A stretch of DNA of 21,276 bases, taken from contig JBMOLJ010000011.1 in assembly GCA_049324235.1 (NCBI GenBank), positions 1 to 21,276 on the forward strand, written 5' to 3'. The translations under genes and the position numbers were made by a program. Positions 14,261-21,276 of this stretch are shown here, in pieces; the first letter of the stretch is position 1; the number at the start of each line of letters is the position of its first letter. The notes below the pieces were generated by a model that saw only the letters and a program-made list of their open reading frames with translations, ran no database searches and was not told the DNA's origin. The DNA comes from UBA1431 sp049324235 (GTDB lineage: Bacteria; Bacillota; Clostridia; Christensenellales; UBA1431).

Positions 14261-17089
14261 ATGAACAACGAAGCTCCGCATGAAAACAACGGTTTTACCC
14301 GCATTGTGCAAAAATACGCAGATGCCGTTAAACGGGGTTTTGCCGCCCTTGGCCGTGCCATACGCAGCGCTTTAGGCAAAACGGCCAAAGCGATAAAGCG
14401 TTCGGGACTGACCCTGGGCAATGCCGTAGGGCGGAAGCCGCAGGAAATAAACGGACAGGCCAATACTGCCGGAAGTATTACAGGAGGCAGCGGAACCGAT
14501 GCCGTTTTGGACGGCCAAACCATTGTTTTCACAAAGCCGGAGCAAACCGCAGCCGTCCCGCCGTTGAACAAAACAGGGAAAAAAGAGGCCGTCTCCGTTT
14601 TTTCAACGGAGATCAAACGCAAGCGTTTCGGCGTTGAAATACTCTCCATGACGATGCGGCTGCTCCTTATCACCGTATTGATCCTGGCGGTTTCCGGCGC
14701 GGGCATTGCTGTAGGCATGGTAAAGGCTTATGTCGGCATGTCGCCCGAGCTTGACCTGCAGGCCGTTAACCTCCAGGCGCAGGGATCGAAGATCTATGAC
14801 GCCAAGGGCGCCCTGATCACTACCTACTCGGGAAATGAAGACAGGATCTACACGAAAATACAAGATATCCCCAAACAGCTCCAGAATGCCTTCATAGCCA
14901 CGGAAGATATCCGTTTTTACGAGCATGAGGGCGTGGACTACAAGCGTCTGTTCAGCGCGGTCCTGGGGAATCTGACCAACTCGAGCGCCGCGGGCGGCAG
15001 CACCATCACGCAACAGCTCATAAAAAACCGCATACTCTCCCCTGAACGCACGCTCAAGCGTAAAACGCAGGAGGCCTATCTTGCGTTGGCTCTGGAAAAA
15101 GAGCTTTCCAAAGAGCAGATACTCGAAGCATATCTGAACACCATCAACCTCGGTTCAGGCAATTACGACGTTGCCTCCGCCGCAAAGGATTATTTCGGAA
15201 AGTCGCTCAAACAGCTCACCCTGCGCGAATGCGCGTGTATCGCGGGGCTTACGCAGGCCCCCAACTCCTATGACCCCCGCAAAAACTATTATGTGCGCAA
15301 AACGCCCGAAAAGACCGACAAGCGCACCGATACGGTGCTCAAACGCATGTATGAAGGCGGGTATATCACAAAAAAGGAATATTCGGCCGCACTCAAGGAA
15401 AAACTCAAGGTCGTTGAAAAAAGCACCAACTCGGGAATATATGATATGCCGCATTTTGTCGAATATGCCATCAACGACGTTATCACGCACTTCCTCGAGC
15501 AGCGCAACCTGCCCGATACAAAGCAAAACCGGACCGACATCGAAAACGAAATCCGTGTAAAAGGGTACCAGATATACACCACCGTGGACCGTGACATCCA
15601 GACTACGGTGGAAAAATCGCTGTCGGAATGGAAACGTTACCCTTCGCTGAAAGACCCGACACAAAAGAAGATTACTTATAAGAATTCCGACGGATCGACC
15701 TACACCGTTGAGCAGCCGCAGGCGGCGGCCGTGGTGCTCGACCAGCATACCGGACAGATTAAAGCCATCGTCGGCTCCCGCGACGTGCCTACCCAGATGA
15801 AAACGCTCAACAGGGCGACAGACGGGAAGATGCCCGTTGGTTCGTCCATCAAGCCGCTTACGGTATACGGACCGGCGCTGGACAAGGGCCTGACGCCCTC
15901 CACTCTGATCAATAACACCAATGACCCGATCGAGGGCTGGGGTACCGGCTCGGGCAGACCCAGCAACTACGGCGGTGAATACTCGTCTTTAACGGGACCG
16001 ACCACCATGCGCACCGGACTCGTAAAATCCTACAACGTCGTGGCCGCGCGCCTTCTCATGGACGAAGTGGGCCTTAATACCGCATACAATTACCTGGTCA
16101 CCCTGGGCGTGAATCCTAAACACATCAACAAGACCGGCGCGGGTCTTGCGCTCGGGACCTCGGGCATTACGCCCCTTGAAATGGCAGGGGGGTTTGCCGC
16201 CATAGCCAACAGCGGGGAATACCTTGAACCCATTTCATTTACAGTGGTTAAGGACGCCGACGGCAAAGTCATACTGGACGCAACACAGATGCAGGAGCAC
16301 AGGCAGGTTTATAAAGAATCGACCGCGTATCAGCTGGTGGATATGCTCAAAGACGCCGTACAAAACGGAACCGGGCAAAATGCAAAGATTTCTGGTCAGG
16401 AGGTTGCAGGAAAAACCGGCACGAATGATAAGTACCGCGGCGTTTTCTTTGCGGGAATAACGGGATATTACACAGCAACCGTTTGGATCGGGCACGATAA
16501 CTATCAGCCCTCGTTCCGCTACGGCACCACGGGCGGAGGGTACGCCGCTCCGCTGTGGCAGAATTTCATGTCCAAAATTCTTTCGGGAAAATCCAATAAA
16601 AAAATACTCGAAGGTTCACCGGAAGATTATGGTTTGGTAAAATGCACCGTCTGCTCGGAAACCGGCATGCTCGCAGGCAAGTTCTGCCCGCATAAGACAG
16701 AATATTTCGCCAAAGACACAGCGCCTACCAAAACCTGCACCAAGCACACCGGCTCCGAATTCAATGAGCAGATCAATAATTATATCAACAGTGTGTATGA
16801 GCTGTTGGATAAATACAATGTGCCTGCGGACGTCCGCACTGTGATTTATCAGAAATCCGAAAAACTCGTCAATGACATCGCCGCAGCCAAGGACAAGGCG
16901 GAAATGGATAAACTCTTCGCCACGTATAAATCAGAGGTAACAGCGTTACTCGGGCAATATAGCTCACCTACGCCCACGCCCACGCAGCCTCCGCCAACCA
17001 CGCAGGCGCCGACACAGACCCCACAGCCGACCAAAACGCAAACGCCCGTTAAAACGCCCACGCCAAAGCCCTCGAAGTCACCGCCATAA
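14261..17089 (+). CDS. Class A penicillin-binding protein (PBP1A family, transglycosylase/transpeptidase)
   Basis: A bifunctional peptidoglycan synthase of 942 residues. A cytoplasmic N-terminal part of about 130 residues precedes one membrane helix (about 134-156). The GT51 glycosyltransferase domain follows, with the EDIRFYEHEG motif (catalytic Glu215) and GGSTITQQLIKN. The transpeptidase domain has the serine box SSIK (nucleophile Ser528, Lys531), S590-Y591-N592 and K718-T719-G720-T721. Beyond it are a Cys-containing segment (CTVCSETGMLAGKFC), a helical stretch, and a Pro/Thr/Lys-rich tail of about 40 residues that probably lies in the wall. The ATG was chosen for the GGAGGG site 5 nt before it; an in-frame ATG 13 codons earlier lacks one. 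It is divergent from yunB and convergent with the 3D-domain gene. Confidence 0.96.
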   Translation: MNNEAPHENNGFTRIVQKYADAVKRGFAALGRAIRSALGKTAKAIKRSGLTLGNAVGRKPQEINGQANTAGSITGGSGTDAVLDGQTIVFTKPEQTAAVPPLNKTGKKEAVSVFSTEIKRKRFGVEILSMTMRLLLITVLILAVSGAGIAVGMVKAYVGMSPELDLQAVNLQAQGSKIYDAKGALITTYSGNEDRIYTKIQDIPKQLQNAFIATEDIRFYEHEGVDYKRLFSAVLGNLTNSSAAGGSTITQQLIKNRILSPERTLKRKTQEAYLALALEKELSKEQILEAYLNTINLGSGNYDVASAAKDYFGKSLKQLTLRECACIAGLTQAPNSYDPRKNYYVRKTPEKTDKRTDTVLKRMYEGGYITKKEYSAALKEKLKVVEKSTNSGIYDMPHFVEYAINDVITHFLEQRNLPDTKQNRTDIENEIRVKGYQIYTTVDRDIQTTVEKSLSEWKRYPSLKDPTQKKITYKNSDGSTYTVEQPQAAAVVLDQHTGQIKAIVGSRDVPTQMKTLNRATDGKMPVGSSIKPLTVYGPALDKGLTPSTLINNTNDPIEGWGTGSGRPSNYGGEYSSLTGPTTMRTGLVKSYNVVAARLLMDEVGLNTAYNYLVTLGVNPKHINKTGAGLALGTSGITPLEMAGGFAAIANSGEYLEPISFTVVKDADGKVILDATQMQEHRQVYKESTAYQLVDMLKDAVQNGTGQNAKISGQEVAGKTGTNDKYRGVFFAGITGYYTATVWIGHDNYQPSFRYGTTGGGYAAPLWQNFMSKILSGKSNKKILEGSPEDYGLVKCTVCSETGMLAGKFCPHKTEYFAKDTAPTKTCTKHTGSEFNEQINNYINSVYELLDKYNVPADVRTVIYQKSEKLVNDIAAAKDKAEMDKLFATYKSEVTALLGQYSSPTPTPTQPPPTTQAPTQTPQPTKTQTPVKTPTPKPSKSPP

Positions 17090-17106
17090 AACGGATGTAC
17101 ACATGT

Positions 17107-17129
17107 AAGCCCTCCGAACCGGAGGGCTT
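17107..17129. terminator. Hairpin shared by the convergent PBP and 3D-domain genes
   Basis: AAGCCCTCC and GGAGGGCTT form a perfect 9-bp stem with a 5-nt loop, 17 bp after the PBP stop and 31 bp beyond the stop of the opposing gene. T-runs are short on both sides, so it is probably a bidirectional terminator of moderate strength. Confidence 0.65.
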
Positions 17130-17160
17130 ATCTCATTGCCCTTTAACGAACTCTTTCGCA

Positions 17161-17832
17161 TCAACGCCCGATACGCAGTATCTTTATGCTGACACCTTTT
17201 TGCATGCCCATTTTTTTCGCTGCCGCATGCCCCCGATAGACATATACGTCCAGGCGCCCCACCTTATTCAGGCTGCTTCCGCCGCGGTCTTCCACCGTGT
17301 ATACTACGCCGTTCACCTCTATCCGGGAACCGAGCGGCAGCCAATTGCACGAAACAATAGGATGCGACGGCGCCTGTCCCGTTTGCACCGTTATTCCCGA
17401 CGCCGTCCTGCTGCGGTAGACCCCCGTGCCAATTTCCTTTACATGGCTTCCGCAGCAATGGCTGCAGGGGCAGTAATATGTCAGCGTTCCTTTTATGACG
17501 CTCCCAACCGTCAGCCTTTTTGCGGATGCTCCCGTCTGTGTCCCGGGCTTTGTTGTATGCACGGGCCTGGGCGTGGGCGCGGGCGTCCGCACCGGCGTGG
17601 GTTCAGGCGCGCGTACCGGCGCAGCTTCCGGTGATTTTTCCGGAACCGGCGTCTTCGCCGCCTTCTGTGTAGAAACAGCTTTTTTTATTTGATTTAAAGC
17701 GTCTTCCATCGACAGGGTGATTGTTTTCCCTGCGGTTGCAGCCAGAGCTTCCTGTGCGCGTGTCCGGTTATCCACCGCAAGCGCTGTAAGCAATACGGCT
17801 ATGACTGCGATCACGAACAGCTTTTTCCTCAT
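17161..17832 (-). CDS. Secreted 3D-domain protein (RlpA-like barrel)
   Basis: A 223-residue exported protein. A signal peptide or anchor covers residues 1-26 (basic MRKK, then a hydrophobic stretch to about 20). A Pro/Thr/Arg-rich linker (about 61-100) precedes a C-terminal 3D domain (about 112-222), the double-psi barrel of MltA- and YocH-type wall hydrolases. Blocks seen are YYCPCSHCCG (119-128), TASG, LPLGSRIEVNG, VEDRGG with D182, and GRLDVYVY with D195. The first of the three aspartates that name the domain is replaced: VSCN stands where VDPS is usual (S161). The ATG was chosen because GGGAGGAAG precedes it and it opens the signal peptide; the longer frame does neither. I found no clear promoter in the 195 bp upstream. 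Confidence 0.88.
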   Translation of the reverse strand: MRKKLFVIAVIAVLLTALAVDNRTRAQEALAATAGKTITLSMEDALNQIKKAVSTQKAAKTPVPEKSPEAAPVRAPEPTPVRTPAPTPRPVHTTKPGTQTGASAKRLTVGSVIKGTLTYYCPCSHCCGSHVKEIGTGVYRSRTASGITVQTGQAPSHPIVSCNWLPLGSRIEVNGVVYTVEDRGGSSLNKVGRLDVYVYRGHAAAKKMGMQKGVSIKILRIGR

Positions 17833-18027
17833 GTTCTTCCTCCCGCCCTGATACTGTTCTGTGCATAAAGGGGGTTCCTTCTTTTGAACACATGCACGGA
17901 GTGTCCCGCGCATAGCATTACAAAACATGTTGCACTGGATTATTCCCAGTTTTTTGCATTTCATTTCTGCGCATCATGTTTTTACATGGAAACATATATA
18001 ATCCTCACGAATGAACCGCAAATAATA

Positions 18028-18058
18028 AAGCCTGCAAATCCTGAGGATTTGCAGGCTT
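18028..18058 (-). terminator. Strong terminator after the amidase-holin cassette
   Basis: A perfect 14-bp stem (AAGCCTGCAAATCC with its complement) around a 3-nt loop, followed on the minus strand by TATTATTT. It separates the cassette from the 3D-domain gene on the same strand. Confidence 0.85.
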
Positions 18059-18101
18059 AAGCGTCATCAAGGCGCAGTTAATATTTTTGATGTCAACGAA
18101 T

Positions 18102-18353
18102 TCATCCTTTGTTCGTCACCTGTTTCCATATCTGGTTTCCGTATACCGCGGCGCCTGTTACCAGCACCCCCTGTACGGCCCCCTCCACCGTCCATCCTAC
18201 GATGGCCATCGTTCCGAGCACCCCGGGAACCAGCAGTACCAGCGGGATAACCCAGTTCGGGACCTCAGGGATATTTTTGATGATCTGCCCGAGCACCAGC
18301 AGCGCGGGGATCAGTATCAACGCCTTTTCAAGGATATAGGCCATTACATCCAT
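18102..18353 (-). CDS. Phage-type holin (A118 holin-like family)
   Basis: A protein of about 83 residues with a hydrophobic helix near the N-terminus (AYILEKALILIPALLVLGQII), a short loop containing PEVPNWV, and a second hydrophobic region (IPLVLLVPGVLGTMAIVGW) with a third weaker one (VQGVLVTGAAVYG) ending in NQIWKQVTNKG. The pattern and the GAAVYGNQ ending match the Listeria A118-type holin family, which makes membrane pores that release endolysin. Two ATGs are possible. GAGGTG is only 2 nt from the first (18359) but 8 nt from the second, which I chose. It follows the amidase gene by about 45 bp, in the unusual order lysin then holin. No other phage gene is visible. Confidence 0.82.
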   Translation of the reverse strand: MDVMAYILEKALILIPALLVLGQIIKNIPEVPNWVIPLVLLVPGVLGTMAIVGWTVEGAVQGVLVTGAAVYGNQIWKQVTNKG

Positions 18354-18400
18354 TTTCATATCACCTCATATTATTCTATGCGCAACGTCCTCAGATGGTA

Positions 18401-19204
18401 TCACTTCTCCGCCTCCCATTGTCCACCCAACGCCAATGCCGTTTTTTCGCCTACCACACCGTCTGTTTTCAGCTTTCTGCTGCGCTGAAACTGCTTAACG
18501 CTTTTTTGTGTCCTCCTGCCGAATACGCCGTCCGCTCCGCAAACGCCTATGCTGAATCCCTGCGCAATGAGTTCCTGCTGCACCGCACGTACATCTTCGC
18601 CGCGAAGATGCGGCAGCCTGTATTTGAGTATCCTGCAAAGCGTGAATGCCGGCACGCCTTTGCCGTTATCGCTTCCATCCGGCGACGGTGCATCTGCTAT
18701 CTCTCCTATGCCTCTGTTTACGCTTATGGTATCTTTATGCGCCTGCAACTGCGTTTTTGCTTCAATCAGCGGAAAATTCCGTCCGGGACAGGCTGTCGCC
18801 TTCACTTCCCTGTGTCCAATGATCCTGTTTATCCCGGAATAAGCGCGCAGACAGTCCCAGATGATGCGCAAAAGCATGTCCTTTTGCGCTTTGGGCATCG
18901 TCCGCTCGTCGAAATCTCCCTGGCAGGCGATCCCGATTGACCGCGCGTTCATCCCTTCGCTTACGCCGCTGTTTTGCACATGCCCGCCTTCGTATGCAAG
19001 CCCCCGCCCCCAAACGGCCAGGCCGCTGAGCAGTACGACGATGTTATAGTCGATGCCCTTATGACCGCGTTTGATATGGTATTCGTGCACCTGCTCGGGC
19101 GTAGCGTCGGATGCGAAATGATGCAGCACGATCATATCGGTTTTCTCCCGCAGCGCATACGGCCGTGCTGGTTCCAGCTTTAAATCCTGTACATACTCAA
19201 ACAT
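18401..19204 (-). CDS. N-acetylmuramoyl-L-alanine amidase with peptidoglycan-binding domain (endolysin-like)
   Basis: A 267-residue zinc amidase cutting the bond between muramic acid and the stem peptide. The Amidase_2 (PGRP/T7 lysozyme) domain spans about 20-155, with likely zinc ligands H28 (VLHHFAS), H131 and C139 (GHREVKATACPG) and Tyr53 (IDYNIV). A linker leads to a PG_binding_1 domain (about 198-258, RGEDVRAVQQELIAQGF to DGVFGRRT and DGVVGEKT). There is no signal peptide, so it resembles an endolysin needing the downstream holin for release. A very strong GGAGGAGGG site precedes the ATG, within a leader that carries further such sites. Confidence 0.92.
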   Translation of the reverse strand: MFEYVQDLKLEPARPYALREKTDMIVLHHFASDATPEQVHEYHIKRGHKGIDYNIVVLLSGLAVWGRGLAYEGGHVQNSGVSEGMNARSIGIACQGDFDERTMPKAQKDMLLRIIWDCLRAYSGINRIIGHREVKATACPGRNFPLIEAKTQLQAHKDTISVNRGIGEIADAPSPDGSDNGKGVPAFTLCRILKYRLPHLRGEDVRAVQQELIAQGFSIGVCGADGVFGRRTQKSVKQFQRSRKLKTDGVVGEKTALALGGQWEAEK

Positions 19205-19228
19205 ATCCCTCCTCCTTCTTTGTCCCCT

Positions 19229-19274
19229 TTACATCTGTTGCCTCCTCCAATGACCTTCCCGCGCATCCCTCCTC
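19229..19274 (-). other. Leader with start-stop ORF and repeated Shine-Dalgarno sequences
   Basis: Upstream of the amidase, the minus strand has GGAGGAGG (19241-19248), a 6-nt spacer, then ATG directly followed by TAA (19229-19234). This is a well-formed initiation site for a one-codon ORF. Another GAGGAGGG with an adjacent ATG lies just before it (19264-19274). The amidase's own site follows 20 nt further on. Confidence 0.4.
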
Positions 19275-19323
19275 AAAAACCCCGCAAAAAACGCGCAGCA
19301 TGCACGCATTCTCCGGCGCATAC

Positions 19324-19354
19324 AAAAAAGCCGCCGTGCAAAGGCAGCTTTTTT
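19324..19354 (-). terminator. Terminator after the serine hydrolase gene
   Basis: AAAAAAGC and GCTTTTTT with an inner GCC/GGC pair (one C-A mismatch) and a 7-nt loop form a classic stem with T-runs on either strand. It ends the ackA2-serine hydrolase transcript about 100 nt past the stop and insulates the amidase cassette. Confidence 0.8.
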
Positions 19355-19453
19355 AAAAATTTTGTCGTTATCATTGTATCACGCACCCATTTGGCAGGGC
19401 ACATGGATTTAAGGGGAAAAACAAGTGGCATTCCGGCGGGAGTGCCGGATTCG

Positions 19454-20368
19454 TTACAGTTGCGGCAGAACCTCCTCCCATACAGCGTCCAGTATGGCCT
19501 GCACATCGGGTTCATCCGCCATCGTTGCCACAATAGCCTTTTTATCGGGTATCACGATCACGAACTGGCCGTTCCTGCCATAAGCTCGGAACACGCCGGG
19601 ATAACGGCACATCCAGAACTGATAGCCGTACCCGCAGCGTTCGTCTTCCCCCATGCCTATGGGGCATATCTGGCTCGATTCAATATGCTTTTGCGTTGCC
19701 GTTTCAACCCACGCGCCGGACACGATGCGCCTGCCGTTGTATTCCCCGCCGCCCAGATACAGGACGCCCAGCTTGATAAGATCGTCAATGCGCATATACA
19801 GGCGCGTCGGCGCAAACGTATGCCCCAACGGGCACTTTAACCATTCGCAATACGGGATATCCATAGGCCTGAATATTTTTTCGTATGCGTAGTCCTGCAG
19901 CGTTGCGCCCACCGCTTCTTCAACCATGCATCCCGCCAAATAGGATGACGCATTGCTGTATGCAAACCTGGTTCCAGGCTCATAGACAAGCGGCTGCTCG
20001 AAGAAATACCGTATCCAGTCTTTTGTCTTGAGCTGCGCGCGTTCTTTTTCCATCAGCAGTGCGCGGTCATGCCCGCTGGCCATTATAAGCAGGTGCTCCA
20101 GCGTGATCCGCTCATATCCGCCGGCAGGATTGTCCGGCAGATGATCGGCAAACATCGCAGCCGGACGGTCCTGCAGCGAAAGCAGTCCTTCGTCAATCGC
20201 AATGCCCGCGGCCGTTGCCATAAAGCTTTTTGCCGCCGAAAAGAGGGAATACGGTATATCGTCCGCGATCTGGGCGCTGCCCACTATTTTGCCGTCCTGC
20301 ATGACCCGGATGCCGTATATCGAAAGCCCGCGGTTATGCAAGCTGTTTAAGAATGTCTCCATTTTCAT
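19454..20368 (-). CDS. Serine hydrolase of the beta-lactamase/PBP-like (class C) family
   Basis: A 304-residue protein with the beta-lactamase-fold serine hydrolase motifs: S44-A-A-K47 (LFSAAKS) with nucleophile Ser44, Y137-S-N139 (AYSNAS), and GRNGQ (264-268) where the HxG/KTG strand motif is expected. This group includes D,D-peptidases and esterases; true antibiotic resistance is not implied. No signal peptide is apparent, so it may be cytoplasmic with a small-molecule ester or peptide substrate. GGGAGG lies 9 nt before the ATG. The acetate-kinase-like gene ends 25 bp upstream on the same strand, so the two are probably co-transcribed. A terminator follows. Confidence 0.9.
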   Translation of the reverse strand: MKMETFLNSLHNRGLSIYGIRVMQDGKIVGSAQIADDIPYSLFSAAKSFMATAAGIAIDEGLLSLQDRPAAMFADHLPDNPAGGYERITLEHLLIMASGHDRALLMEKERAQLKTKDWIRYFFEQPLVYEPGTRFAYSNASSYLAGCMVEEAVGATLQDYAYEKIFRPMDIPYCEWLKCPLGHTFAPTRLYMRIDDLIKLGVLYLGGGEYNGRRIVSGAWVETATQKHIESSQICPIGMGEDERCGYGYQFWMCRYPGVFRAYGRNGQFVIVIPDKKAIVATMADEPDVQAILDAVWEEVLPQL

Positions 20369-20393
20369 AAAGGGTCAGCCTCCCGCCTTAAAG

Positions 20394-21276
20394 TCATTCC
20401 CTGGACGCCTGCATCACCACGCTGTACGTGTCGCGGGCGATTTCGATCTCTTCGTCCGTTTTAATCACAACGATCTTCACCTTTGACGAGGGTTTTGATA
20501 TGATCCCTTGTCCAATTCGATCCCGAAAAATTCCATGTTCTTGCATATCTCATGCCTGAGCATCGGGCTGTTTTCGCCTGCGCCGCCCGAGAAAATCAGC
20601 AGATCGATTCCCCCGAGCGCCGCCGTATATGCTCCCACATATTTTTTCGCCCTGTACCCCGCGGCCTTTACGGCAAGCTTTGCCCTGTAGTTCGTGTCCA
20701 CCTGTTCGCTGATATCCCGCATATCGTTGCTGATGCCGGATATGCCCAGCCAGCCGCTTTCATGATTCATGATTCTTTCCATGTCTCTGGGAGCGATGCC
20801 TTCTTTTTCCATAATGTACGTAATCGCGGCGGCATCCAGGTCACCGCTGCGCGTGGACTGTATCAGCCCTTCATGCGGGGTAAATCCGGTGCTCACGTCG
20901 ATGGACTTCCCGTTTATCATGGCGTTCGCGGTGCATCCGCTGCCCAGCATGAGCAATACGATCTTGAGTTCCTCAACGGGCTTACCCAGCAGCTTTGCCG
21001 CCTCGCGGGACATATATTTGAACGTTATCCCGTGAAATCCGTACTTGCGTATCCCGTATTTTTCGTAATACTTATACGGCAGCGCATAGGTATATGCATA
21101 ATCGGGTATATCCCAATGATGTGCCGAATCGAAGACCGCGACCTGCGGCGTACCTTCCATCTGTGCCTGGCAGGCACGTATCCCGTGCAGATTGTGCGGG
21201 TTGTGCAGCGGCGCCTTTTCGCAGAATTCCTCAATGATCGCTTCCACCTCCGCGTCGATGAGCGCGGAATCGCGCA
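20394..21276 (-). pseudogene. Acetate/propionate-kinase family paralogue, frameshifted near the 3' end and cut by the window edge
   Basis: The gene enters from the right edge; the codon reported as its start is an internal Val. Similarity to AckA is clear over the whole reading frame: APLHNP, FDSAHH, YGFHGITFK, STRSGDLD, GISGISNDMRDI, FSGGAGENS and GIELDKG. The frame then ends after a short unrelated tail at 20477, while the expected C-terminus (SKVKIVVIKTDEEIEIARD, then a TGA at 20394) continues in another frame. About nine codons between LDK and IIS are missing compared with ackA in this window, so the cause looks like a deletion of roughly 28 nt near 20500-20512. Two active-site residues also differ: Met for H208 and Ser for N211 (MLGSGC instead of HLGNGS). 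It is upstream of the serine hydrolase gene. An assembly error is possible. Confidence 0.8.

Noticed and set aside
19170..19266. 28-codon minus-strand ORF starting MRGKVIGGGN, overlapping the amidase start
   Set aside because: The GAGGAGGG lies immediately against the ATG, too close for good initiation, and the peptide is just a translation of repeated ribosome binding sites.
19454..20368. Antibiotic-resistance beta-lactamase
   Set aside because: Although the SxxK and YSN motifs are present, the protein has no signal peptide and belongs to the broad serine hydrolase group; resistance cannot be inferred.
1..21276. CRISPR arrays, tRNA genes, insertion sequences, long direct repeats
   Set aside because: I scanned by eye for regularly spaced repeats, cloverleaf-like sequences with GGTTCGAATCC-type arms and transposase-like frames, and found none I could support.

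Overview
The window looks like ordinary chromosome from a Gram-positive, spore-forming member of the Clostridia (Bacillota). The evidence is strong AGGAGG-type ribosome binding sites, sigma-A-like promoters, two sporulation proteins (YlbJ and YunB), the smc-ftsY pair, a pta-ackA fermentation operon, and gene content resembling the Bacillus ylb cluster. Base composition is moderately GC-rich and even throughout. I see no tRNA, rRNA, CRISPR array, insertion sequence or integrase. I cannot name a genus.

Layout. At 1-6.1 kb is a rearranged ylb-type cluster. The minus strand carries pta -> ackA -> a YceD/DUF177 gene (cut by the window edge, with its own promoter). Divergent from pta is tmcAL (ylbM), followed by a convergent patatin-like hydrolase (ylbK-like), then the divergent ylbJ. 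At 6.1-8.7 kb are a HAD-IB phosphatase, a two-gene minus-strand operon (acyl-ACP thioesterase -> mntP), and a small helical protein of unknown function with a possible sigma-G promoter. At 8.7-14.1 kb the minus strand carries yunB, smc and ftsY, ending at a strong terminator. At 14.2-17.1 kb is a bifunctional class A penicillin-binding protein with a Pro/Thr-rich tail, converging on a secreted 3D-domain protein. At 18-19.2 kb is an endolysin-like amidase plus holin cassette without other phage genes. At 19.4-21.3 kb are a beta-lactamase-fold serine hydrolase and, upstream of it, a second acetate-kinase-family gene. That gene is frameshifted near its 3' end, has altered active-site residues and runs off the window.

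How the genes connect. Pta and AckA make acetate and ATP from acetyl-CoA; TmcAL next door uses acetate and ATP to modify elongator tRNA-Met. PBP, 3D protein, amidase/holin and serine hydrolase form a cell-wall block. YlbJ and YunB, and perhaps the unknown 145-residue protein, belong to sporulation. SMC and FtsY are core chromosome-segregation and protein-targeting functions.

Most of the window is conserved housekeeping sequence and I found no convincing new multi-gene system. The observations most worth a second look are the decayed, active-site-altered AckA paralogue, the stand-alone holin/amidase cassette with an unusual leader containing a start-stop ORF, and sporulation-type promoters in front of yunB and the unknown gene at 8290.
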